64,000 nt of DNA from NCBI GenBank assembly GCA_032358165.1, contig JAALGY010000057.1, positions 930,001 to 994,000 of the forward strand. Direction: 5' to 3'. Position 1 is the stretch's first letter. The number at the start of each line of letters is the position of its first letter. Below are positions 1 to 11,600 of the stretch, in pieces. This stretch comes from Diplosphaera chodatii. Its lineage: Eukaryota > Chlorophyta > Trebouxiophyceae > Prasiolales > Stichococcaceae. Position numbers and translations under genes: made by a program. The notes below the pieces were generated by a model. That model was not told the DNA's origin and did not search any database. It saw only the letters and a list, made by a program, of their open reading frames with translations.

Positions 1-25
1 ACCGATAGCCACAAGTGCGCTGTAA

Positions 26-2770
26 TCATCCCAGGTTCGTATCTGCCTGCGGTGGCTGTGGCGCCGTCAACAATGTGGTGCCAGCTGGCGGCAGCGGCTG
101 AGAGGTGACTGTCGGTACAGCCAAGCCCACTGGCACAAGCTGCGCGGGTTGCGCTGGTGCTGAGGTAGCTGCGAAGGCTACAGGCGGCAACATTTGGCCA
201 GCCGCCGTCACTGCTGCAGCTGCGGCTGCGGCCTGTGCCTCCATAGCGGCGGCCTTTGCTCGCTCGACATTTGCGCCGGCTTCCGTGACCCCCGGGAAGG
301 CGCGCAATGCGTAGTGATATGCGCCGACATTCACGAACGACGGCTCCTTGCTCATAACGCTGCTCAGGTAGCTGCGCTTGCTCCTGTCCGCACGCCAGTC
401 AGCGATGCCAGACGTTGCTGCGTACTCCACAATGTCCGCAGTCCTAAAGCCCTTTGGCCCCGCGTGCATCAGGGTCAGATTGACCAGCGCCTTCATGCTG
501 CCCTTGGTGAACGCGCGCAGGCTCGTGGTCAGCTGCTCGGGGTCGCCGCCCAGCAGCAGGCCCGCCGCGATGTGCGGCGCCGGGTCCACCTCCGCTGCAG
601 CGATTGCACCGTTTGAGGTGTCGGCACCGGCGGCGGGTGGGTTGCTGTACTGGGCACCGGCCTGGCCCAATGGCGACGGCAATGCGGGCTGCAGCTGTGC
701 GACGCCTCCCACTGACCCTGTGCGCAGAGGCGGAAGCGCTGCCTGTGCCGCAATGTGCTGCGCAGCTAGTGTCACGGGCGGCAGCGGCGGCGCAGGGAGT
801 GGTGCAGTTGTGGCACCAGGAGCTGCAGCCGCTGCAGGGCTGATCGCTGGCATTGAAGGTGTAGGTACTGCTGCCGACGCCTGCTGCATGATCGCCGCAA
901 CCTGTGCGGGTGCGCTGGCTGGGGTGGCTGCGGGCAGCTGTGTGGCGGGGGCTGCCGCTGCCTGCGCAGGGGCCGCAGCTGAGAGCGGCAGGGCGGTCGG
1001 CAGCACAGCAACAGTCCTGGGCAGGCCGGCGGCCAGCGCTCCCTTGAATGCCTGTTCGACAGAGGCGGCGTCCATCAGGCGGTGGTCGAACAGATCTGCA
1101 ATCTGGCTCCAGATCCTCCCGTTCTCTATCATCGCCTTGCCCTTGACCAGGCCACGCAGGTGCACAAAGGCCAGCAGGGTCGACAGCAGCTCCGGTGTCC
1201 AGTCGAAGCTGCTGCGCGCCGCCGCACCCTGCGCCCCCGCCTTCGCCTCCGCCGCTTTGCAGCCAAGCTTGATCTGGTCCCGCAGGACACCCTTTGCCAG
1301 GTCGTACTCCGAGGTGACCTTGCCCTTCCACTGGTTCAGCAGCCGCAGCAGGTTGCCACGTGTGGTGAAGGGCTCCATGAACTCCATCAGCGTGGTGGCA
1401 AGCACAGCCTGCGCGTCTTTATGCTTGGGCAAATCCCTGCGTTCCATGTCAGAGCCCTCACGCTTGCTGTAGGAGACACAATTATTGTTCACGGGCTTGT
1501 TCACAACAGGACGTAATCACTGTTGTGGTGTAAACCACCCTGAATATCAACAAGTCCGATTGGCATTCCGCATGTATGGTCCAATGAACTCCTCAGACAG
1601 TGCCAGGCGCAGGGACTCGGGGATCTTTTTGTGGGCGCCCTCTGGCGGTGCTGACGCCGCCTCTGCTGTCGCCAGCTGCCGAAGCGCTGCAACTACTGCA
1701 TACGCTTCCCTGCTTATCACAAAGGCCTTGTCACCTGATGTATTTGAGACATCAGCTGCTGCAGTTTTCCTCTTCTTTCGGGCGGAGCCCTGCCCACCGG
1801 GCGCTGGATGCTGGTGACTGATGCCGCCCGCGCTCGGCTCAGCACCTGCAAGGTGTGCAAGGGATATAGAGGCAACTGTGTTTTCGAATCCATCGCGCGT
1901 CTCCGGCACCACCTCATCTGCCGCAGGCGCCTGCATGTCGGCAGCGGGGCCGCTATCGTGCTTGAGACGCTTTGCAGGCTGGCCGCCCTCCTCAGGTGCT
2001 TCTGCTCCCGATGCCTTTTTGCGTCGCTTCCTGGGGCTGGCCTCCTGCTTGTCGATCAGCTCCCCCGTCTTCTCGATCTCGCCGCTGTTCACGAAGAAGC
2101 CGGAGTGTTTGGCCTTCCTCCGGTCGCCAGCGTAGTACTCGATGATCTCAGAGTCGTCAATGAAGTTGTCCTCGTAGTCATACTGATCATCACGCGGCAC
2201 GCCTCCTGCTGCGGACGGCTTTTTGGGCTTAGCTGCGCCTGCTGCACCGTCCCGGGCGCTTTCGTGCCCAGACTCGCCGCCACGCTTTTCCTCACCCTCC
2301 TCTTCCGCAGACTGCCCGCTGTCTGCCCTGGCTTCAGATTCCTGCTCGCTGCTGCCACTGCCCTCATCATCGTTCATCACATAGGCTTGCTCGAGGCGCT
2401 GGATGACGCTGCTGAAGGCATTCTTAGGACGTGATGGCTCCTTGAACAGGTTGTCTGGAGCAGCAGGTGCATCAGCAGGGCCAGCGGCAGGCGATGCGGG
2501 CGTCCTCCCCAGGCCAGCTGCCTTCATCAACTTGTGCCAGTCCACGATGCTACCGTCCTTCTGAATGTCCACAAAGATGCGACGCCCAGACCCCAGCTTC
2601 TGCTTGGCAATGGCTGCCTGCTCGCGCAGGTCCAGCTGCCGCGGCGGCCGCGACGGCGTCTGCAGTGCGTCATTGCTGGCGTCGCCCGGGGGCATTGCGT
2701 CTCGTGAAGCGGAGCCATCCCCAATGCGCATCGGCACGATGCGGCGTGCTGGGGTTTTGTGTGCTGCCAT
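26..2770 (-). CDS. Ubinuclein/HPC2-like protein with HARE-HTH-like C-terminal region
   Basis: The N-terminal exon starts at the ATG at 2770. Around residues 190-245 it carries an acidic-aromatic stretch (YDYEDNFIDDSEIIEYY) followed by a short link and HSGFFVNSGEIE. This is the Hpc2-related domain of ubinucleins, subunits of the HIRA complex that deposits histone H3.3 in the nucleus. Acidic and Lys-rich tracts surround it. A second open block (about 1466 to 26) has a conserved helical part, a long Ala/Pro/Gln-rich linker, and near its end a segment (KGSMKALVNLTLMHAGPKGF, then SYLSSVMSKEPSF) resembling the HARE-HTH winged helix. The two blocks are joined here as one gene because an acceptor (CTCCTACAG) precedes 1466, but no good donor was found near 1500-1600. 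They could be two genes; the second would then start at the ATG at 1448. The Hpc2 call is firm, the join moderate, the HARE call tentative. Confidence 0.6.
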
Positions 2771-3341
2771 GACGCTGCAAGACTTGCACAAGGCTGTCGG
2801 ATCAGATATGGCTTTCACTTAGGCTGGGCTAACCAGGTAATGGTTTGAATGCCACTACGCTGTGCATGATGTGCTCAGTCCTCCGCAAGGATTGCAGCGT
2901 TCAAGATGCTATCATTCTGCTACAAGCAATGTTGAGTGCTATCGCTTGTGCCACACACCGCTATTTGCCATTCATATGTGACGATCCAGACCATACAAAG
3001 CCAATCCCGTCCACCGAAACAGCGTTAAAGACGTATCCGCTGCGCCGCACACCTATATGCCGCTCAACATGTGCTTGGGAGCAATGCAATGTCAGACCTG
3101 CAATTCAAGTGAGACATCTGCTTTCTTGCAATACTCACATGTGGTACAGATCCAGATGTAGATGACGAAGTAGGCTGCATGCTCGGAAGACGTCCATGAC
3201 TCACTTGCACGTTCACGTTGATATATCAGGTTGACGGATACTGATCACCGCCGTCAGCAGCCGCCACGGGGGCGCCTCTGCTGCTGCACCTGCGCCGGAA
3301 GTGTGCACCGGCCGCCTTGTGCAAGCCGGCACAAGCCGGCC
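2771..3341. promoter_or_regulatory. Divergent intergenic region between ubinuclein and uL1 genes
   Basis: About 570 bases between two divergently transcribed genes, so it should hold both promoters. No TATA box, RNA gene or conserved ORF was seen. Short ORFs here look like chance. Confidence 0.4.
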
Positions 3342-4847
3342 ATGCTGAGCCGCAGCTGCGCTCGCATAGCTGCGTCGCAAGCTCGCATTCTCGCACAGAG
3401 CGATGCCGTGCTTGCGTCCTCGGGGCATTGCTGTGGTCAGGTGAGGCATACACGCCGTGCCGGCAGGTGGAGCACATTATGCAGTCTGCTTGTGGACATC
3501 AAACTGGTGCACCACGCAAAATTTGCCTGATCACCGCAGGCAGCACTACACTCATCGCCACAGCCATCAGCAGCCGTCCCCAGCGCAGCAGTGAAGCTTG
3601 AGGACACCTCACTGCCGCTCCCACGCTTCGTGGCAAAGGGCGAGAAGCATCGGCCGCCGGCGAGCACGCTGCCACATGCATTGCAGTTTGTGAAGGTCGG
3701 AGAAAAATCCTAAGCTGCGCCTGTATGCACAGCCATCGCGGCCACCGCCATCCCTGGTAGCCTCCATTCAGCACACTGCAGGCATGTGCGACGGACAGGG
3801 GCATTGCATGCAGGCGACAGCGCGGGCGAAGTTTGATGAGACTGTGGAGCTGCAGCTGGTGCTGGGCACCGACCCCAAGCGGGGCGACCACGCCGTGCGT
3901 GGCACAGCCACGCTGCCGCATGGCACTGGGAAGCCTGTGCGCGTAGCTGTCTTTGCTGAGGGCAGCAGCGCGGAGGCAGCAAGGACAGCAGGTAGTTGGG
4001 GACTGCCTTGCGGACAGTGTTCCAGCATGAGTGCTGCGTCCTCATCTGCGGAGAGTGGGCACGCTTCACCATGTTTTGAAGTATATAGTCCTGTGGTCAT
4101 GCAGGGGCTGATGTGATTGGCGCGAACGACCTCATCAGCAGGATCAAGGAGGGCGGCAGCTCCGCCATCAACTTCGACAAGGCAGTTGCCACGGTGAGCA
4201 GAGGGCGTGCTGTATGCACTCAGCTTATGGCGTACCTCTCTACATAAACATTTGCTCGTCACATGGAGTGGTTGGTGACAGGACGCTGATGCCGCGCATC
4301 CATACCACTGCATGCAGCCGGATATGAAGGGGCAGCTCAGCGCCATAGCCCGCATCCTGGGGCCTCGCGGTTTGATGCCCAACCCCAAGCTGGGGACGCT
4401 GGTGGACGATGTGGCGGGTGCCGTGCGCACGCTGAAGCAGGGCCGCATCGACTTCAGGCAAGGCTTGGCTGCGCTGCGAGCCTGGTCATCACCCAGTTCA
4501 CCCAGTTCGATACATCCACTGCGGCATCGCCTGAGTTCGGCGCCAATCAGTACCCACAAGATGATTTTCGTTGTGCATGACCAACGTAAGTCATCCTTGC
4601 ACATGTGTGCAGAGCGGACCGAGGTGCAGTGGTGAGGGCGGGCATCGGCAAGGCCAGCTTCGAGCCGGCGGCGCTTGAAGCCAATGCCCTGGCTCTGACG
4701 CGTGCTGTTTTGGCGCTGCGGCCGAAGGGTGTCAAGGGCGGCGCAGCATCTGGGTACATTGTGCGGGCGAACGTTTCGTCTACCATGGGACCAGGCTTCC
4801 TGGTTTCGACACAGGCACTCGTCCAGGCGGCGCAGACTGCACGCTGA
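3342..4847 (+). CDS. MRPL1: Organellar (probably mitochondrial) ribosomal protein uL1
   Basis: Large-subunit ribosomal protein L1, which binds 23S-type rRNA at the L1 stalk. Six exons stay in phase: 3342-3440, 3540-3695, 3814-3991, 4105-4193, 4318-4457, 4613-4847, giving 298 residues. Exon 1 encodes an Arg-, Ser- and Ala-rich, acid-poor leader ([20 protein letters not shown]), typical of a mitochondrial presequence; plastid targeting is not excluded. The body has [33 protein letters not shown], the family hallmark ILGLPRG-like [12 protein letters not shown], and NVSSTMGP near the C-terminus. The length fits a bacterial-type L1 of about 230 residues plus leader and linker. Intron 5 begins GC (CAG|GCAAGG) and not GT. 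Intron 2 has a weak donor (GTCGGA). The gene is head to head with the ubinuclein gene. Confidence 0.9.
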
Positions 4848-5650
4848 GTGGTACCATATGTGGCTGTGCGACATGCAGGGTTTCGGCTTGTGAGGGTCTT
4901 GCAGCAGAGGCCTGTTTCCACCCAGGCATGCGAGCGCAGCTTTGAGCATCCAAGTTGCACCTGCTCCTTCAATGCCGCGGCGCACAAATGCAGTGCCGGC
5001 AGCATACCCACAGTGGCATGCAGACAACTGCAGGGTGAGATGTCACAACCGCGTACTGCCTGACTACAATGGACCCACCAGCAGCACTAAAGCTCGACTT
5101 GCGGTCAGCGAGCATATAATTCACTGGTGTACGATTTCAGCCAGCACAGACAAATTCATGGGGCCCCTGCTGACCCCCGTCATTTCAGCCGGCCGATGAC
5201 TCACCCACATTCCCTGAACGGGCTCTCTGTACCCGTCTCGGTACGGCACCGCGGCGTATACTGTGACACGCACCCGGCGTTGTGTGTGCGCAAGTCAGCT
5301 TGCCCAGCTTGAATAACGGGCGCCCGGCGCGCCGTGGGTGTTTTGTGGGAATCTGGTGTAGAAGCCAGAGGCAACGTGGTCAACTCTTTTCAGGAGGTGG
5401 CAAATCAGGGAGCCGCCCCCGGAGCAGCAGGGTCTCTGCTGCAGCGGCAGAATCCTTGGGCCGTCTGCTGTGCAGACGCCAGGGGAGGCGGTGGGGGTTG
5501 TGCATCGCCAGAGGCACAGAGAGCGCACCGACGCGCCTCGAGCCCGGCACCAGGCTCGTGGGGTGCCTGGCGTGGCGCTGAGGCAAGCAGCATGCGCCAA
5601 GCTGCGTCAGGCGAGACCGCAGCTAGCCATTGCGGACGCGGGCCCGCAGC
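4848..5650. other. Intergenic region, uL1 3' end to kinase start
   Basis: About 800 bases between two genes on the same strand. It should hold the uL1 3' UTR and the promoter and 5' UTR of the receptor kinase. No ORF with recognisable content and no RNA gene were seen. Confidence 0.35.
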
Positions 5651-8600
5651 ATGACGTCCGAGGCCAGCCAAGGCGTTGGCACCTGTTACAGTGAGCAGCT
5701 GGGCGAGTTCGCCCGTCCCTCAGCCCCCTGCGGACGTGGCGACGCCGCAAGCTGCACCAGCAACCACCAGCGGTACCAGGACGGCGGGGCACCGGCCGGG
5801 AGAGCCTGCGACAGCGTTGGTGAGCCGCCGCCGGCGTGCAGGCAGCGGCGCGGAATCTTCAGCGACGGCAGCAGCGGCAGGCCCCTGCACCAGCCGCGAC
5901 AGCGACGATGCCGGAACAGACGGAGAGCGGGCGTGCTTAGCAGCCTCCTGCTCCCTGTGGCCGTGCTGCTTGTGGCCGTGCTGCTTGGCCTGCTGCCCGT
6001 CACAGCGGGGCAAGATGCAGCGCTGCCGCCGGCACCCCCGCCGCCCCCGCCAGATGCCAGCCGTCTCGCGTACGAGACGTCAGACAGCGACGAACTGCTA
6101 CCGCCGCTGTCGTCCTTCTTCCCTCCTGGGACGCTGCTGGGCGACCAGGCTGGGTTTGCCCTTGGCGTGACGCGGTACCGGTGAGCCGCACTGCTACACT
6201 CGCTCATCATGACTGCTCTCCGAGCTTCCTGCAAGACATGTACAATGGCTGACTGAGCATGCGCCCTCGTCCACACTTCAGGATCGTGGGCGCTGACACG
6301 CGGCGGAATGCAGCCAATGCCACAGACATCAGCGATGACTTCCTGACAGCGGTGAAGGAGAGCTTCAATCAGGAGTACCAGTCGTTCAACCTGCTGGTCC
6401 GCTTTGGCTTGGCAAACCTGTCGCAGACGGTGCCGGCTGCCAGATCAACCGACACCTCCTCGGCAGGTCAGCCCGAGTGGCCTTACGGCCTCCGCAACTC
6501 ATTGTACTGCACTGCGTACGGCTGACATGCTACTGCGTTGTGTGCTCACCATTAACAGACGCTCGTTGTGCCTGGATGCTGAAGGCGTTGCAGCATCAGC
6601 AGCAGCACGGGAGGCTTTCGGGAAGCTTGTGACAGACCCCTTCAATGCACATCAGCAGTATGCGGCGGTCGACATCGATGTGACGGCCATAGCAGGCAGC
6701 GACCTGGCTGCTAGGTTGCCGGGATCATGGCTGCCGCTTGCCAAAAACACGCCGCTGTTTGAAAATGCCATTCGTCAGCGTGGCTACCTGGTGAGTCAGT
6801 TCAGCTGACACGGTGAAACAGCAGTGCTTTGCTGCCCAGTAAAGGGCTGGTGTGCTTGCAAACCGGAGCGTGTATCTGTTCGACAGTGGGTCTGACCAGT
6901 GTGCTGTCTGTCGCCTCACAACAGGTCACCTGCCTGACGCTGGATGCCAATGTGTCAGAATTTGCAGCTGACAACGTGCTGCGCCTGCTGCCTTCCACAA
7001 ACAGCACAGCCCTACAGATGGACCTGCAGGTGTGGGCTACCACGTGCCTGGGGCTGTTGCCGGTGGCCATATAAATGCGTGGCATTGCAGCATCCACTGG
7101 TGCAGCATGCAGGCCGGCCGTGCTGAGTGTGGGCTTCTGCTGTCGATGCAGCTTTTTGGCGAGGACATCGTGCCATTCAATGGGCCAAAGCAGACGCTGC
7201 TGCTGACGACCGTGCAGCAGCTGCTGCCGCGCCTGTTCAATGGCATCGGCTCGCGGTGGGCGCGCATTACCAAAGTCAGTCACAGCGAGGCCAGCAAGAC
7301 AGCCAACGTCACCGTGCTCATGGCTACCAGCTCGGTGCCTGCGTATTTCGAGCAGGTGGGCAGAGCCGAGCGTCATGCCTTTTGCTGTGGCATAGCTTCG
7401 CTTGCCTTTGGCAGAACACCATTATCAGCAAGGGCCCCTTGCTGCCTTTGTCGCAAAATGTGGCACATTACCACTACCACTGGTGCCTTTCTGCCTCTGC
7501 AGGCGCTTTTAACAGCGCTGCAGGATCTGCCGGCCATGATGTCCATTGCGGGCCTGCCCTGCAAAGCCACTGTGCTGCGCATCTCGCCTGTCCCCGGTTA
7601 CACCATGGCGTGGCAGGTAGCCGAAGGTCTTCGTGTGCCGTCTAGTGCTGATGTCGCCATTCGTTCACTGCACCTGCTGCCAGACGGCCCTGCCTGAATG
7701 AGCAATCAAATCGACATGTTCTAGGTGAGGGCTGTTTTGGGCGAGCAGCAGCCAAGAGTGCAGCTGGACAACCGGCTGTATGTGCCGCCCCCACGCCAGC
7801 TGTACAATGTGTCGGACCTGCGCTGGGACGGTGGCACCCTGCCTTACGGGGAGCAGGTCACCATGTGAGTTGTTGGGTGCCACTACAGCCCTGTCATGCA
7901 AAAGCTGAGATCACATGCTGGTTGGTGCTGCCAGAAGCCGCTCCTGCACAGCTTATGTCTACTATACCTTGTACTCCCAACAGCATTCCTGCGCTGATGC
8001 ACCCTGCACCTTGCTCTTACACAGTGGCACAACCAAGCAGCGGTTGGTGGGACAGTTCACAACAGACGTCGCTGGCAACAACGTCACAGCGGAGATGGCG
8101 AATGCCTTCCGGCTCATGAACATTGCGCGGCCCTGGAACTTTTCACTGCAGCTGTCGAGCTTCACAGACAGCAAGACAGCGAAGCGCATCAGCCCTGGGC
8201 TCTCACAGTCGGGCAACTTTGCTGGTGAGGGTCAAACCTGCAGATTCAGGAGCTCGTTGGGCATTCATGGTTGGCATTGTGCACTGGCACAACAGCTTTG
8301 CGCCATGTGGCATCGCTGTTGGCGCCATCCTGCATCAGTCTGACTACAGCTTCACGGACTTGCTGCAGGTGATAGACGGTTGTCCAGGAAGCTGCTGCAG
8401 GTCAGCATCCTGACGATCGACTCACAGGATCGGTTCAACACGTACAACGACTTTGCATCGCTGGACTTCGAAGTCCAGTTCAATGTGCGGCCCTATGCAT
8501 GCTCTTTCATCAGCACTTACCACTCAGGAGACAGTAATGGCACCTTGATATTATGCACTCCTTCATGACGTGAACTCGCACATCAATGGACTTGATCTCT

Positions 8601-11600
8601 TTGAACGCTGAAGTGCCTCGTTGTGCTGGCTTTGAGTCATACTCTGCTTTGCATCAGGCAACCCGGGGTACACGGCTGCCAGCAGCGCTCCTGCCGCTGT
8701 CCTTGCCGCTGAACCTGGTGCAGGCAGCGCTGCGCGCCCGTGGCATCATAGTGAGTGCGCACAGTGTGTCTGCGAGCTGCTCTGCTACACTGCTGAACCC
8801 AGATGTACACCATGGTTCAGGCCTGGTCATCACACAACTGCCCGTAACTTCCGCAACCCTGCCTCATGCAGGCAAATGTGCTGACACTGGATGCCACGCT
8901 GGGGCCTCAGAGCTCACAGCTACTGCAGCAGCTGCCGCCGGTCAACAGCAGCGCCGTGCAGGCAGCGTTCACGGTCAGTCACTGCAGTATGACTTCTGTC
9001 ACTCATTTCCCACCATCCAATGCAGGATCTTCACTCTGAGTACTATGGTCGCCAGGCCATCGCATGGTGAACAGCAACCCACATGCAGTACGGGGTTCAC
9101 AGTGGTGCTTTGTGACTGACAGCAGCTCATTGCGGTGCAGCTGGCGACGCCGGAGAATGCGCAGGGCGCGCCGATTGTCCCGTTCACTGTCCCAGAACAG
9201 ACGGCAATCGAGCTGGTGTTCCGCGCGGTGCTGCCGCCGCTCAGCAACGGCCTGGGGCCCCGCTGGGCGCGCGTCCTGGGCTATTCGCCCGGCAAGACGG
9301 CGGCGGAGGGCGTCAATGTCACGCTGCTCATGTACAACAGCCAGACGCCGCTGTCCGAGTTCCTGACGGTGGGTTGGTGTCAGTGGCCATGCTGGGATGC
9401 CGATGGTGAAGGCGCCGAGGGAAATGTTGCGCCATGCTGCGGTGTTTGTGATGCGCTGCCACTTCCTGCCGTAGACTGTGTGCAAGAGTGCGTATGCCTC
9501 CTCGGCCCTCCTGCACCCATCTCGCACCAACAGTGCCTTCGTGCTGCTGCAGCTCGTTGACGGCGCGCTGGCTGAGCTGCCAGCGCTGCTCGCGCTCTCT
9601 GGGTTGCCCGTCACGCTGACGCAGCAGTATGTGCGTCCAGTGGCCGGCTACACGCTCGAGGTGAGCATCAAGACGCACATTCTGCTTCTTACCATTGGCT
9701 TCGGGGTCTGGTTGTCAGCAGTGGCATGTGCTTGCAAGGTGGTCAGGGCCAGAGCGGAAGCTGCGGTTCATTGGCTGCAAATGGTGCTGAGTCTCTTTTT
9801 TGTGCGGTGTGCAGGCACAGCTGCGTGCTGCGCTGGGGTTGCCGGAGATAAAGTACCCGGTGCCATCGCCGCCAAGCACCGCATCAGCATTGCCGCCAGC
9901 TGGCGGCGAAGACAGCGGCGGCCGCGGCGGTGTTTCTGGCGCTGTGGTCGGCGGCATTGTGGCGGGCGTGGTGGTGGCTGTGGGGCTGTTTGCCGCTGCG
10001 ATTGGTGAGCGCGGTCCATCTCGGATACTGTGCCAGGATGTGGAATGGACATTTACATGCTGTAGTGTGCTTCTCTGCTTCAGCCTGATACAAATTTTGA
10101 CTAGTGTATAGGCATGATCCACAGGTTGTAAAATTTATGTTTGCTCTTGTATCACCCTCTGCGCAGCATTGCTTGTGTCGCGGGCTCGGAGGCGGAAGCG
10201 GGAAGCAGAGGCGGAGGAGATCAGGCTGGCACGCTCCTCCAGCGGCACCAGCATGGACAGCAAGAGCTTCAGGCGGCGGCACGATGACTCTGCCGAGCAG
10301 GTCAGCATGGAGCATCGGATGTTCTCATGTACAGAGCCATCGTGCAACATGCAAACAAGCGATGGTCCTGTCAAACAAGAAGCGGCAGAACCCAAATTTG
10401 TGTGGGCTCCTGTACTGCAGCTCCACAATGGCAGCGGCCGCACCATGCTCAATGGCAGCCCGCACGGCACCTTCTCCCTGCCGCAGTCCCTCACCAAGCA
10501 GTCCATTGGTGCGAGGCCGAGGCTCTTTGGATGGCCGCTGCTGCATGGCGCCTTGTACATTTGTCAGGCAGGAGTTTGAACATTGTCATGTTTCTGCTAT
10601 GATTCCAACTGGGATGGTCACTGACATGGGACCCGGTCTCCTGTGCTGCAGGGCAGTTGGACGCGGCGCTGCAGGGGTGGGACATCGATGCGCAAAACAT
10701 CGAGATCTGCCGCGATGCCAAGGGGGAGCCCTGGCTCCTGGGCGAGGGCAGCTACGGCAAGGTGCACTACAGCTTTCACATACCATGTGCAGCAGCAGTA
10801 CAGTCAAGAACTGTACCTCCTGAGGCCCTGCTACCGCTGGCACACAAGTCGCAGGTTGTTGTTGAGCCGAGTTGGCAGCTGAGGTTGCAGATGTCGGCTG
10901 TGTGGAGTGGCTGCGCTGCCATGCGCCACTGCTGCGTCTTGACGGCGATCCTGTGTGGGCGTGCAGGTGTACCGCGGGCTGCGGGGCGGGGTGCAGGACA
11001 TAGCGGTTAAGGTGCTGCACGCCAGCGACGAGGCCCAGACGCGCGCCTTCCGCAAGGTGCCCCCACCCTCCTATCTTCTGTTCAACTGCTTTTTCTTTCG
11101 CTGCCCATCTAGCTGCCCTCGTCCGCTTGTTTTGGTGTCCCTTTCGCTGCTCCTCCCCTCTGGCTGCTCTTCAAACTGTTCTTTGTGCCATGCGCTGCTC
11201 ATGCTGTGGCTGTGTGCTGTCACCTCGCAGGAGATCAGCATCCTGAAGTCCATCAGCTACGACCGCAACATCGTGCAGTTTTACGGCGCGGTGCTGACAG
11301 AGCGCCCCATGCTCGTGCTGGAGTACATGGAGGTGCGCCCACTCATAGCGTACAGGCTTTGTTCAGAAGGGAACATAGCTGCTGATGGGCGGGTGACCGT
11401 GCCTAGTTGTGGTCTAGCTCTGTTCCAAGGATCCATGTGGAGCACGATCCATCCTGACCTGTGTCAAGAACGATGCCGCTAGCCAGCTGTTGAGCGGACA
11501 CGTCAGAGCTTCGGCTGACTCTGCAGAAGGCGATGCAGGACAGCGAGCTCACTTCCAACAAGATGTCATCGCCTATTGCTGCCGACCGCAGGGTGGCGAC

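Noticed and set aside
378..1472. 364-codon ORF on the plus strand
   Set aside because: Antisense shadow of the Ala/Pro/Gln-rich part of the ubinuclein-like gene.
3768..5027. 419-codon ORF on the minus strand
   Set aside because: It is antisense to the spliced uL1 gene, whose exons show clear family motifs; the ORF has none and is rich in Cys, Arg and Ser.
5629..5650. Start of the receptor kinase at 5630
   Set aside because: There is no ATG there; the first in-frame ATG of this block is at 5651.
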